Below, piece by piece: positions 10,850 through 23,920 of a stretch of 64,000 bases of DNA (positions are counted from its first letter, which is position 1; each line of letters starts with the position of its first letter). Source of the stretch: Grammothele lineata. Lineage: Eukaryota; Basidiomycota; Agaricomycetes; Polyporales; Polyporaceae. The notes below the pieces were generated by a model. The model was not told the origin of the DNA and searched no databases. It saw only the letters and a program-made list of their open reading frames with translations. The position numbers and the translations under genes are program-made. The DNA lies in assembly GCA_002150815.3 (NCBI GenBank), contig NDFF03000001.1, positions 744,001 to 808,000 of the forward strand, read 5' to 3'.

Positions 10850-12792
10850 TCACAAATGGATCATCGTTTCTACGACGCTGCCCTCCCCTATTGCTTGGAA
10901 CTGCGACACGGCCGCCCACGGAGCGGTCGAGTTTGAGCGCGCCCGCTCATACACCAGTCGCACCTTGGTCTTGCCCTCTCCCGAGACGCCGCTAACCGTG
11001 ATGGAAGGCCCATCGACGTGTGCGGTGACGTTCGCGCCACCCTCCACGACCTCCGCTCGAACGCGGTTCAGGGGGTCCGTCAAGTCGAACTCCGTCCCAG
11101 CCGCACTCTTCACGGACACATTGTACGTCCCGCTGCCGACTGTATGCGCCTCGATGGAAATGGGTGCCACTCCCCATGGGAGGCGAAGGTCCCCCGCATC
11201 GGGTCCAAACCCAAGGTAAAGGGTGTCGGGATCAATGAAGAGTCGTGACGTATAGAGGTACCGGTCATCGGCGGGAGACGGTCGTGCGTGGTGTGGGTAG
11301 TACAGCTCGTTCGCGTTTGACCCCGAGGATACGATGGACCCGTGGCCGGTCGAGTAGATGGAGTCTAAGAAGCGATTAATGAGGCGGTGAACTCATATGA
11401 AAGACGAAGCAGGCAATGACTCACGGGAAGCGTCTTGGGATAGGACAGGGTTAGAACCGCTCTTGTAATACGGACCTGTGACTGAACGCGCGTACGCATA
11501 GCCAACCCCGTAGTCGGGAGACTGGTAGCTACGAGTCCAGAGTTCGTTAGCCTCTCCGTTATTTTGAACAGAACTGTCTAGCTCACTTGTTAGCGCTATA
11601 CGTCAAGAAATACACTGACGTGTTGTCCGCGTCCACACGCCTGATCGTTGTCGACCCTTCCGCCCACCGCCGATCCTTGAGCGTGCCCCCGCTCGCGGCA
11701 TAGTCGTTCACATGCGCGTTCTCCCACACCTGCGGCTGCAGCGCATACGACACCACCGCAACCCACCCGTCCTTCCTCGTCGGGCCGGGGAACGACGCGT
11801 TCAAGGAGTCCTCCCAGCCCTCCGGCACGCCCTTATGCGCGTCCCGGAACGACGCGTGCACGGCGGGGAGCGTGCGAGCATGCGGGTCGCGCCACCACGC
11901 GTCGTCGAGGCGCACGGCGTAGATGTTGCTCTCCTCGATGTACTTGCCGAACTCGGCGCTCCAAACCCAGTTGCGGTATGCGTTCCGCGAGAAGAAGAGC
12001 CAGATGGACCCGTCAGCGTCCCAGAAGACGTTCGGGTCGATGCTTGGGATGTACGTGCCGAGAGGCGCGGACTCGCCTGCTGCGAGAGGAGAGGGGGGCT
12101 GGAGGTAGGGAGGGGACATGAGCAGGTTCACGTCGTGGTAGGTGGGGTCGAAGGGGTAGTAGTCGATCGGCCGGTCGGCAATGGAAACGAAGGGACCGGC
12201 AGGGGAGCGCGAGACGGCGACGCCGATTTTGGAGGCCTCTTCGAAGTCCGGGTACCTGCACACAGAAAACGCAAGGTCAGCAGTGGCGACTGCTCCAGTA
12301 ATTTTGGGTGCAGAACGCACTTGAAGTATTCAGCAACCTTAGTCGAGTTTAGGTATCGCCCAGCGTGGAACAGGAAGTACCACCCTGTTTCTTCCTATGA
12401 CAATGCAAACAGTGAGCACCTACATGCTACAGATTCGGCGGAATGGTCCTCACGTTATAGTAACACTCCGGTGCCCACCACCAATCCTCCGCCCACACGT
12501 TCGCCGAGTCGTTCTTGATGGCCCCACCCGGGATCTTGCGCCACGTGCTGAGGTCGGGGGACGTGTATACGCCAAAGTACCAGCCCGGGTCCGCGCCTTC
12601 GGTACTGTACGCCCAGTATGCGCCGGTCGACGAGTCCCATCGTACAAATGGGTCCGCGGCAACTGTAGTTGCGTTGTTGATGTACGTCCCATTCGTGTGC
12701 CATCGGCCCGGCTTGTCTGGAAGAGCGAGCGCCCCCAGGGGCCCGAAGAAGAGCACAACTGCGCAAAGGATGGACGGTAAGTTGTGCATCAT
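10850..12792 (-). CDS. Secreted glycoside hydrolase family 43 (arabinanase/beta-xylosidase-like)
   Basis: Extracellular plant cell-wall glycosidase with a five-bladed propeller. The start MMHNLPSILCAVVLFFGPLG is a clear signal peptide. GH43 landmarks in order: the general-base Asp region ATTVAADPFVRWDSSTGAYW, the WWWAPECYY strand, the second Asp in IDPNVFWDADGSIWLFFSRN, the probable general-acid Glu in AEGSTTIRR just before YFLTYSANK, and a later TGHGSIV. A beta-rich C-terminal part ends at 10850 (VETMIHL). At least four short introns are needed, including ones near 12.27-12.45 kb, 11.5 kb and 11.4 kb. The first codon of the longer open frame is GTG, so the ATG at 12792 is the start. Substrate (arabinan versus xylan side chains) cannot be set from sequence alone. 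Expression is probably substrate-induced; a TATATA box lies about 95 bases upstream. Confidence 0.9.
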
Positions 12793-12883
12793 CCGGCTAC
12801 TGTAAGCCACTCTCCGGTTGTGTTGGGCGAGAGAAGGTCCTCTAAGGAGATCTCTGCTTCAGCGTGGGCTGGTACAGCAACTG

Positions 12884-12891
12884 ATATATAC
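12884..12891 (-). promoter_or_regulatory. TATA box of the GH43 gene
   Basis: GTATATAT on the minus strand about 95 bases before the predicted ATG, a normal distance for a TATA-dependent secreted-enzyme gene in this group. Confidence 0.5.
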
Positions 12892-13491
12892 TCTGCGTCG
12901 CGTACGTGGTCACCTGAGCGAGCGGTCCGTGATCAACTCGCCATTGATCATGCGTATTCAGTAGCCAGGCATCAGATGTGATCGCTGCTATCCGAGGGAG
13001 TCTAGCGAGGACTGCAAGTCAGGGTCGCCGCCGTGCTGGGTGGGTGACATCAAAAACAAACTTTCATACCTCTGTAAATCCTGATTTGCGAGGTTATTCC
13101 CCAGGGCCGGAATGTCTTAGATCCGTGTCTGCTCATGATGATGATTGAAGAATTTTTGGTGTAGTGCGTATATGCGGCGCAACGGGAAAACAAGCCTTGA
13201 GGATCCGGAATGTTGAACGTAGAATGTCATGGTGGTGGCGGTGTGGAAGAACGTGAAGTAGAGGGAACTATCACGCAGCCTGCCGCACTGCTCCATGAGA
13301 GCGGGCGATTAGAGTAAACACTGGCATCAAGCACAAGACAGGTCGCCCACTCGTCATTTGTGAACCGCTTAGATCTTTCCTGAAAATCGTCTAGAATACA
13401 CTCAGTGATACAAACAACACTACCGAAAGCAATTCAGAGCAAAATGATCCACAGCACCGAACGAAACCAACACTACGCGAGTGCACCCCCT
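12892..13491. other. Intergenic, no gene seen
   Basis: GH43 upstream region joined to the 3' flank of MCM3. No ORF of interest and no clear repeat. Confidence 0.6.
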
Positions 13492-16592
<3,101 letters not shown>

Positions 16593-17299
16593 GGTGACGG
16601 CAGTATAGGTGGGTAGAGGCTGAGGTCAAGACGCGTCGTGTCCGGTAGCCCTCATTGACGCGTCTGCCCGCGAAAGAACCTGCCCTAAACCATTCACGTG
16701 ACCGGCTTTTGGGAGGCGCCAGTGTGACACTCCGGCGTAAATGTGAAGCCGAGCGGTTAACCAACTCCACATTGATGGCGCCGGTATCGCGGATAGTCAC
16801 AATCGTTTACCACTCACAAGCTTTTGCTGCATGCCGACCATTATGACGAACTGAGATGTGCCAAATCTGCATCTCATCCCACAGAAGCGGGGACATGATG
16901 AACACTTGATGTACATATGATACAGAACGGAATTAATCGAGTGCAATAATTCAAGTAAGGCAACAACGAGGGGACGCGACATCGGTGGCGGCAGGAGACA
17001 AGCACGATGGCGGCCATCCGTGTGCAGGCATGAGCTACACGACCATCAAGACCAGAATGAAGGGGCGGAGTGAGGGAACCACTACGCATTACAACTTGAG
17101 TCGGCAACGTTTAAGTTGAAGAATAATGTAGCGCCATACCAGATAAACACAGGGAGCATGTTGCACATCCATTTACTGTGAGACATAATCGTAGAGGGAA
17201 GGGGACAGCATCGGGGTATTGTTTAGGCGCAGCGATGACCTGGGTTGTATGGCAATGCAATGAGTACAGAAAATTCACAAGAGAAAGCGACAGACACAC
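16593..17299. other. Intergenic, no gene seen
   Basis: Contains the MCM3 promoter side and the 3' flank of the small peptide precursor gene. An MCM3 promoter could carry MluI-type ACGCGT boxes; an ACGCGT occurs at about 16660 in GACGCGTCTGCC. Nothing else stands out. Confidence 0.5.
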
Positions 17300-17610
17300 C
17301 TAGTCCTGGCAGGCGTTGGAGCCATCCGGGCACGAACGCTTGTATGCAGGAGCGTTGCCTCCACCAGTCCAGTTACGCTTGTAGTCAGGGCCACGGCCTC
17401 CACCGGTCCACTGACGCTCAACCTGAAAAAAAGAAGGATGAGTCTTGCGAAGCACACGGTCCCTCGGGGTGAAACGTACGAGGTCTGGGGTCTACACACA
17501 GGACGTTAGTTTCGGTCGGCGGCGAAGCAATGCACAAGACAACTTACGGGTGCCGCGACGACGATTGCGGAGAGGAGGGCGACGGTTAGGAGGGAGAGGC
17601 TGAAGCGCAT
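17300..17610 (-). CDS. Small secreted precursor with dibasic (KR) repeat peptides, KEP/alpha-factor-like layout
   Basis: Predicted 65-residue protein of unknown role, too short and too spliced to appear as one open frame. Three exons join in phase 0 with clean GT..AG: 17610-17548, a 12-nt microexon 17491-17480 (TPDL), and 17422-17300. A CTAAC branch site precedes the microexon. Residues 1-20 form a signal peptide (MRFSLSLLTVALLSAIVVAA). The mature part is QWTGGGRGPDY-KR, NWTGGGNAPAY-KR, then SCPDGSNACQD with two cysteines. The two repeats share WTGGG..P.Y followed by Lys-Arg, the classic Kex2 site, so the protein should be cut into two related 11-residue peptides and a cysteine tail. This is the architecture of fungal Kex2-processed repeat proteins, which include ascomycete alpha-type pheromones and dikaritin RiPP precursors. 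No modification enzyme lies nearby. The structure is well supported; the function is unknown. Confidence 0.75.
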
Positions 17611-17658
17611 GTTGACGGAGTCGGGGTGGGCGGGCAGGTGAGGGTGAGGGTGCGGATG

Positions 17659-17680
17659 CGGGAGCGGGAGCGGGAGCGGG
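17659..17680. repeat. Short GGGAGC tandem repeat in the peptide-precursor leader
   Basis: About three and a half GGGAGC units (CTCCCG on the transcribed strand) lie 50-70 bases upstream of the peptide gene ATG, probably in its 5' UTR. Confidence 0.6.
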
Positions 17681-17713
17681 GGTTCGTTGAAGATTACCGA
17701 GACGGGGCGGCAA

Positions 17714-17721
17714 CATATATG
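17714..17721 (-). promoter_or_regulatory. TATA box of the repeat-peptide gene
   Basis: ATATATGT on the minus strand, about 105 bases before the ATG at 17610. Confidence 0.45.
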
Positions 17722-20165
17722 ACAGCAGCGCCTGGGCCATTTCAGCGGAGCAATGCACATGGCGGCCAAGAAGTGCGATCAGTGGATTGTCACCTCATCA
17801 AGATTGTTACCGCGTGTCAGGCACACGCTGCGGCCCGGGGGCGGCGGGGGTTTGGGTCCAAGCGGCCGTAACCCTGTGGCACTCCATTCGCTCGGGATAA
17901 GGCGCTTAATGTCTGCATTGATCACGATCGCTTATGCAGCCGCACTGGCCACTCTTCTGACAGCGTCTCTGGCCAGGAGCGAGACAGTGGCCAGGAGGGA
18001 ATCCTCTCCTATCTGGCCCCTCTCGCAGGTCAGGAGTCTCGGAGAGCGGCATGGGGGCGGCGGACGCGATGCATGACTGGCGACTGGCCAGCCTGGAAGT
18101 GTTCGACTCCGAATTGTGGGGCTAATTTTATTCGGGCCTGAATTGTGCTAGCTCCAGCCCGATCATCTGTCCCTGATGAGGCGCCGAGAGGGACGCCCTC
18201 AAAGGAAATCCGCAAAAATCTCTCTTTTTCTGCTTGGAGACGCGTGCAGCCACTGCCCGGCCCCTGGCAGCTCCTCGGCCCTTCTGCTCCGCTCGGCGCC
18301 GGGCTCGGACCAGCCGTTCTCGTACCCGACACCGCTCTCGGTCCGTGTCGTCGGTTGTCTTCAGACGGTCCGTGCATCACCTCGGGCGAAACAGCCTTAC
18401 TCCTGCTGCGACCGTGGCCACGAGCATCTATCATATGGTCCAAGCTAATCCACAAGGCTTGCACACAAGAGCATGCAGCGATGTATCATTTCTCTATCAC
18501 GTCCGCATCGTCCTAAATGACTCGCCCCCTTGTCTGCAAGCGTCCCATGGCCTCTGCGAAGGTGTCGTCGCAGTCCCAAATCCCCACATCAGGGACTCCC
18601 GCTCCGTTTCGAGGCACACTCAAGGTTTGAATAAAGCCGTTCGGATTTCGCTTGTCTCGGAGGATGCTTCGTTCCAGGTTCTAGCTCCGAGAGCGTCGCG
18701 CTACCAATCGTCGTCCGCCGCTTCTTCGCCCCCCAATCAGATACCCCCGCGGAGAACAGGTCTCACGGAAAGCACAAGACTTGCCACCTCCGCCCGACGC
18801 TGACGTTCGGACAGCCTAAGGGGCCATCTCAAGGCTACTGCAAGGTTCACAGGAAGGCGGCCCATGCATATCCTGTATCATTAAGCACGCTTCTTTGACC
18901 GGGTCTGGACCGCCGTGTTTCATTTCCGCTCTCCACGACATGCAGACAGCGCTAGCCACAAATGCCGCCAAGAACATCATCTGTGCAACGGTGGAAAGCG
19001 TCAGGCCGCGAAGGTGGCAGAATGTCAGTGGATGACGCTGAGCTCTCCTGCTTCGCATCCGGACCGAGGACGAAAAGCCCGGTGACCTATCGTTATCCCT
19101 GTTTTCTCCGAGGGGAAGGCCCCATGCCATTTAATGCGAGCGAGAGCGAAGAAGCCTCCAAGTCGAACCTCTGACCTGGACCCGCGATTGGCGAGATCCG
19201 AACGCCTGCTTCTTTTTGTGCCTTTTGTCCGTGCCCACACATTATGTCGTTCGAATGCCATTTTTGTAATTCCTGCGATTCCTGTCCCGGGACGTTCCTC
19301 TTGTTGACATATGCGCTACAGGCCGCGGGTCTTGTCGGCGTGCGTTCGCGGAATCAATACATTGCGTGCACACTCATGGACGGTTTCTCCCTGCACATTT
19401 GGCCTCAGCGGTGAGTCGCCAGTGACGACAGTCTCAACCGCTCACGTACACCTCCGTCCATGGCCCGCATAGAATGCTGCTCTACGTCATATACGTATAT
19501 GTCTCGCCTACTACGTCTAACCCGCACGCCACCCGCCAGCGTGCCTGGCATAGACGTTGAGTAGCCATACCGTCACGTTCGAACCCGCGCACCACGCGTT
19601 AGCCACCTGTCGGGGTCCAGACCGCCTCGCGCTGTCCAAGGCACGCATCGCTCCCTCCGTAAATGCACACACAGGCACGCGGCGCGGCGGCGCCTGGTCT
19701 CGGACGCCTTCTGATCCGCGCCTTCCTCCCCCTCATCGACCAGGGCGCCCCGATGGCCCTCGCGTGCGTTGCTGGCCCTTTCCGAATGTTCTAGTCCTCT
19801 CTTCTTTCGCCAGGGGTGGAACTTGAAGCGGACAATCATGGAAAGGAAAGGTCTCAGCAGCTGTGTCTCGGGAGGGCATCGGGCCTTTCTTTCTGGTCTT
19901 CTTTGACGAGCGCCAACGAATGTTCGCCCCGGCCCCAAGAATCAAGCGATGCTCCGCCCGCTGTAGAAATCAATGCGGTTGCGCTGACGGCGATAGGTGT
20001 TGGTCCGAATCGCCAGCCCGAGCCCGACAAGTCCCTGCGGAGCAAGCACAGTTCCGAGATCTCGCGTGTCCGCCAGTGCCGACCGTGATCAATTTTGCGC
20101 GATGAGGTTCTTGGCGGAGGGCAAGAGGCCCCGCCCGGACGCGGGCAAATTCTGAACATTGTCGT

Positions 20166-20190
20166 GGCCCTTGGGCCTTGGGCCTTGGGG
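20166..20190. repeat. GGGCCTT tandem repeat (three units)
   Basis: Three consecutive copies of a heptamer (TTGGGCC register) inside the gene-poor stretch. Confidence 0.6.
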
Positions 20191-20720
20191 GAGATCTCCC
20201 TCACTCGTGGCTGAGATCCGCCGCGCCCGGAGGCCTGAGGACGGGTGGAGGCTGTCGGACACCGTCGGGCGCGACATCGCGCCCGCGCCGAGCTCGAGGC
20301 CCTGAAGCTGTCACTGCCTAGTCCCGATAAACGAGCAACTCCGCCTGGCTTCCGCGCGGGCTCGGTCTCTGTGACCGCCTCCTTTCTACGCGTTCGTGTT
20401 CGTTCCCTCTCGCTGAGCGTTCGGAGGCGAGGCTCCTTCTTCGGGCTGCGGCGCTTCCTATCGGTACCGCCGGGAGGATGTCCGGTACCGTGCTAGCGTC
20501 GCAGCAGCTCACTTTCAACCGCTCGCTTTCAGCCACCACTTACGCAACTCGGCGGGCATGGCGGCCCCTGACAAGAAACCACTTGTGAACGGATGCGGGC
20601 GATCGCGTCGGTCGCTGCGTTGCGGCGCTGGCGTGTGTCAAAGAGGCGCATCAGGGCCAGGGCGTCGACGCGTCAAGTCTAACAGAGCTCAAGCTCAAGC
20701 GATGGCGGCGCCCCTGGGGC

Positions 20721-20743
20721 GTACGTACGTACGCACGCACGCG
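20721..20743. repeat. GTAC/GCAC simple repeat
   Basis: GTACGTACGTAC followed by GCACGCACGCG; a short microsatellite in non-coding sequence. Confidence 0.6.
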
Positions 20744-21621
20744 TATGACGGCCCCGACGCCCCCTTCGGCCGATGGGCCAGACGTCTTACGACCTTGTCC
20801 GTCTGTTGAATGGCCGCGAATTTGCTATCGGGGGCGTAGGCCGTAAGACCTTACCGCCGCCACCAGGCTGCAGGACGACGTCACGTCCTTCTATTGAGCG
20901 CTGGGCCCGCTTCAGCCGCGCTGCGTTCTGCTGCGTTGCGTTGCGGCGGGTTGATCGAGGGTGATCGCCCCCGCGTCCAGAGGGCGATCAGCGATCAGCA
21001 GCATTCACTCGATTGCGGCACCGCACCTTGACGATCGTATACAGTTATTCAATTTGCATATCTGACTTACGCTCGCCGAGCCTATTGTGTTCAAAGGATT
21101 TGGCTCAACGTCTGTCCGTGATGGGTGATGGCCCGTTATCAGACCGACGTTCGAGGCAGAGAAATCACCTGGAAGCACCAGGGCGCTTCATCTACGACCG
21201 AGAAATACTGATGGTGGCTCGCGGAAGGCACCATAGGCCGTGTAGCTATCTCCAACGTCAACACTCGGAGAGGGCTTTGCAGGCGGACGTCGTGGTTTGG
21301 GCTGAGTGACCGCCGAAATGTCGACTCGAGCTCATCAACCCCGCAATTCTGCGGTTGTGGGCTACTCTGCGAATTTCACTCACGAAGCATGTCGCCGGCT
21401 TCTCAATATATCGGCGGGCCGCGTGAAGTCAGCTGTATCCCTCGTGAGCGATAAGACACTCCTGCAGTCCTTCCCCGCCTTTCCCAAACTTGGAAGCTGT
21501 TGATGAAGCACGTTCACGCGACGTCGAAGCCCGAAGTAGCCTTCTGGTGGAGCAGAGGGCGCTGTGTATAGTTCTACAGGCCCACAAATGGGGCAACAGC
21601 TCGTACAGCCAACATCGTCCA

Positions 21622-23736
21622 TCAGTCCTGTGCGGGCGAAACGAAAAATATCAGCTCCGGTTTTGCAAAAACAGACTTGCGGCATGACGTACCCAAAGTT
21701 TGATGAGTCCATCCCACGAACCCGTCACGACTTTGGACTGAATAGATGCCGCGTTGTGTCAGCCAGCGCCCGGAGCGAAGATATGCATAGCTCGGCAAGC
21801 CCGGACGCACCGTCTCGTGTGGCAGCCACTCGTGCGCGATGACGACCTTCGAGTGGGCGCGCAGGCGGGATTTGATCCGGCCGGTCTTCCACTCCCAGAA
21901 CACCACGTTGCCCTCGCCATCGCCGCTGCTGATCCACTTGCCGTCGGGGGAAAAGCCGACCTGGCAGGCGTAGCCGGCCACGGAGTGTCCAGCAAATCGT
22001 TTGTTCCGCGCTTGGCGGAAGTTGTCCGTGCTGTACACCAGGATCTGGTTGTCGAGACTTTGCGCGGCGAAGTACTTCTCTAAGCGAGTTTCCAGGGCCG
22101 TCAGCGGGCGCGTCACTACAAGTATAGCGAGACAGGCTTACTGCTCGGATGCAATGTGACAGCGGGCATCGAGTGCATGTGTGGCTCTGCAATGTACTTG
22201 ATGACAACAGGGATGTCGAAGTCCCAGGCCCGGATGGTCTTGTCGTCCGAGGTGGTGACGAACCGCCTGTTGTCGTCCACGAATGTAATCGTGTTCACAG
22301 CGCCGAGATGTTGGTCGTATTCTTGCGTGATTTCTCCGGAGTTCATGTCGTACTGAAGAATGCGCTGTCAGGCACGAACTTCAGAATCCACCGCTCGTGC
22401 GGAAGCGCCTACCTGGATGATCTTCTTGTCTGACATGCCCGCCAGGAAGATGTGTTGCTTATCTTCATCAGGATGGAACCGGACGACATACGGAGTTTTG
22501 CCATTGCTGAATCGTTTGATGCACTGGCCCGTCTCCGTGTCCCAAAGCTTCATCTGACGGTCATAGCCACACGACAAGAAACGCCGACCGTCGTTTGAGA
22601 AGGTGACGTCCCTCACTGCCTTCATGTGTCCATGGAAGGTGCGCAAGCAATTGCCATGGGTATAGATGTCCCAAAGCTACTAGGCGTCAATACCTTACCC
22701 ATCCACGAAGTGTCGCAGCAGCATGCTCACCTTGATTTTGGTGTCCATCGATCCGCTCAGAAGCAAGTGACCGGTGTTTGGGAGTAGGCGGAGTACCGAG
22801 ACACCTCCTGTGTGTCCGGTCCAGGTATGAATGCAAACCTTGGGGATAAAACAATCCTGAGAACCCGGCTCCTGCTGCAACTGCGGTGCCTCTGATAGGG
22901 GTGGGTGCATGTATGTTCTGCCCTGGTAGTCGTGCATGTTCTTGCCATGGAAGACCGAGGACTCGAGCCCTGGCGCGCCGCGTTTTGGTTTTGCCTTCTT
23001 GGGCTGAATCGCCTCCTCCGGTTCCTCCTCCTCCTCCTCCTCTGCCTCCTCGGCGCCATCGTCCGGGATGTCTTCCTGCGGCTTGTCTCCATCCCACGTT
23101 GCCCAAGGACCCTCATACGCACCGTCACCGTCTACAATCTCCAAGTCTCCCTTGGCTTTTCGCTTGCGCTTTAGGTCGTTCTTCTTCGCTCTTGGCGCCT
23201 TGACGGAACCAATGGGTGCGAACCCATGCTCTTGCGCTTTGTCTAGTGAGCCAAGGATTGCGGGTGCATTGGGGTCGATAGAAGGGTTTGCAGAGTACCC
23301 GAGGATGGCGTGGGTCAAGTGTTGTTGACGAAACGCGTGTTCCGTCATAGCCTGCTCCTCCACATGTCCTGCAAGCGCATTCTGATTGAGGAACCTATTG
23401 CGGTCGCCGAACGGATTCTCCGGGCCCTGCATAGGCAGCATCATGTCATTGTATGTGATATTGACATTCATCTGAGTGTCTGTTGGTCGCGTAATCAGCG
23501 ACGTTTGGTGCAAAGGGTCCTGTGGACGCGTTCTGTGAGGTCTTTGCTCGGTAAACGCGTTACGTTGGACACACCTCTGCGAGAACATGAGGCGCCGAAG
23601 TGGGTACGAGAGACATGGAGGCTTCGTCGACGCGCGATCGTTTCGCGACGGGGAGAGAGGAAAGCCCGAAGGCATCTGTAGTCGACGAGTGAGGACCGTC
23701 GTCCTCGTCTGAAGAGTAGCCCTGGACGAGAGACAT
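21622..23736 (-). CDS. PRP17: Pre-mRNA-processing factor 17 (Prp17/Cdc40), WD40 splicing factor
   Basis: Second-step spliceosome factor. Exon 1 starts at 23736 ([14 protein letters not shown]) and splices to [14 protein letters not shown]. The N-terminal half holds conserved Prp17 blocks: [38 protein letters not shown], a KRKRKAKGD basic patch, an acidic run of E residues, and [20 protein letters not shown]. The C-terminal half is a WD40 propeller, from [20 protein letters not shown] through [59 protein letters not shown] and [13 protein letters not shown]. The last coding exon is only two codons (GAC TGA at 21627-21622), reached by an intron that starts GTACGTCATG. Without that splice the frame would run on to a non-conserved tail. 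Its start is only 184 bases from the divergent Myb gene. Confidence 0.95.
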
Positions 23737-23920
23737 GACCGGAGGAGCGAGAGCACAACAGCGTTACGTAATCCATGTCCTTCCGCTTTCACCGGCTCCT
23801 CGGGCGTCTCTCACATACAGAAGAACTCGCCACTCGCTTGCGGAACTCTGAAATAAAGCTTGTCTTCTCTCATCGTGGACTCGGTCATACTGTCGCTACT
23901 GCCTCCCCGTGGAATATGTC
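23737..23920. promoter_or_regulatory. Compact divergent promoter, PRP17 / Myb-zinc-finger gene
   Basis: Only 184 bases separate the two start codons, so both promoters and 5' leaders must share this segment. No TATA box is visible on either strand. Confidence 0.5.

Larger units (their letters stand above)
17722..21621. other. Gene-poor 3.9-kb stretch
   Basis: No open frame here has a recognisable domain, a consistent splice path or protein-like composition. The longest, 18234-18803 on the plus strand, is Ser/Arg-rich and looks accidental. The region is GC-rich with several small inverted or tandem motifs (a 9-bp stem TGATCGCCC/GGGCGATCA near 20.96-20.99 kb, GGGCCTT units, GTAC/GCAC runs). 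It could hold a non-coding RNA, a long regulatory region for the peptide gene, or decayed sequence. Confidence 0.45.

Noticed and set aside
18234..18803. 189-residue plus-strand open frame
   Set aside because: Arg/Ser/Pro composition is what GC-rich non-coding DNA gives; no domain, no good start context, no introns in phase.
19570..19620. B-box-like GTTCGAACCC near 19.58 kb
   Set aside because: No accompanying A box or stem structure at the proper spacing.
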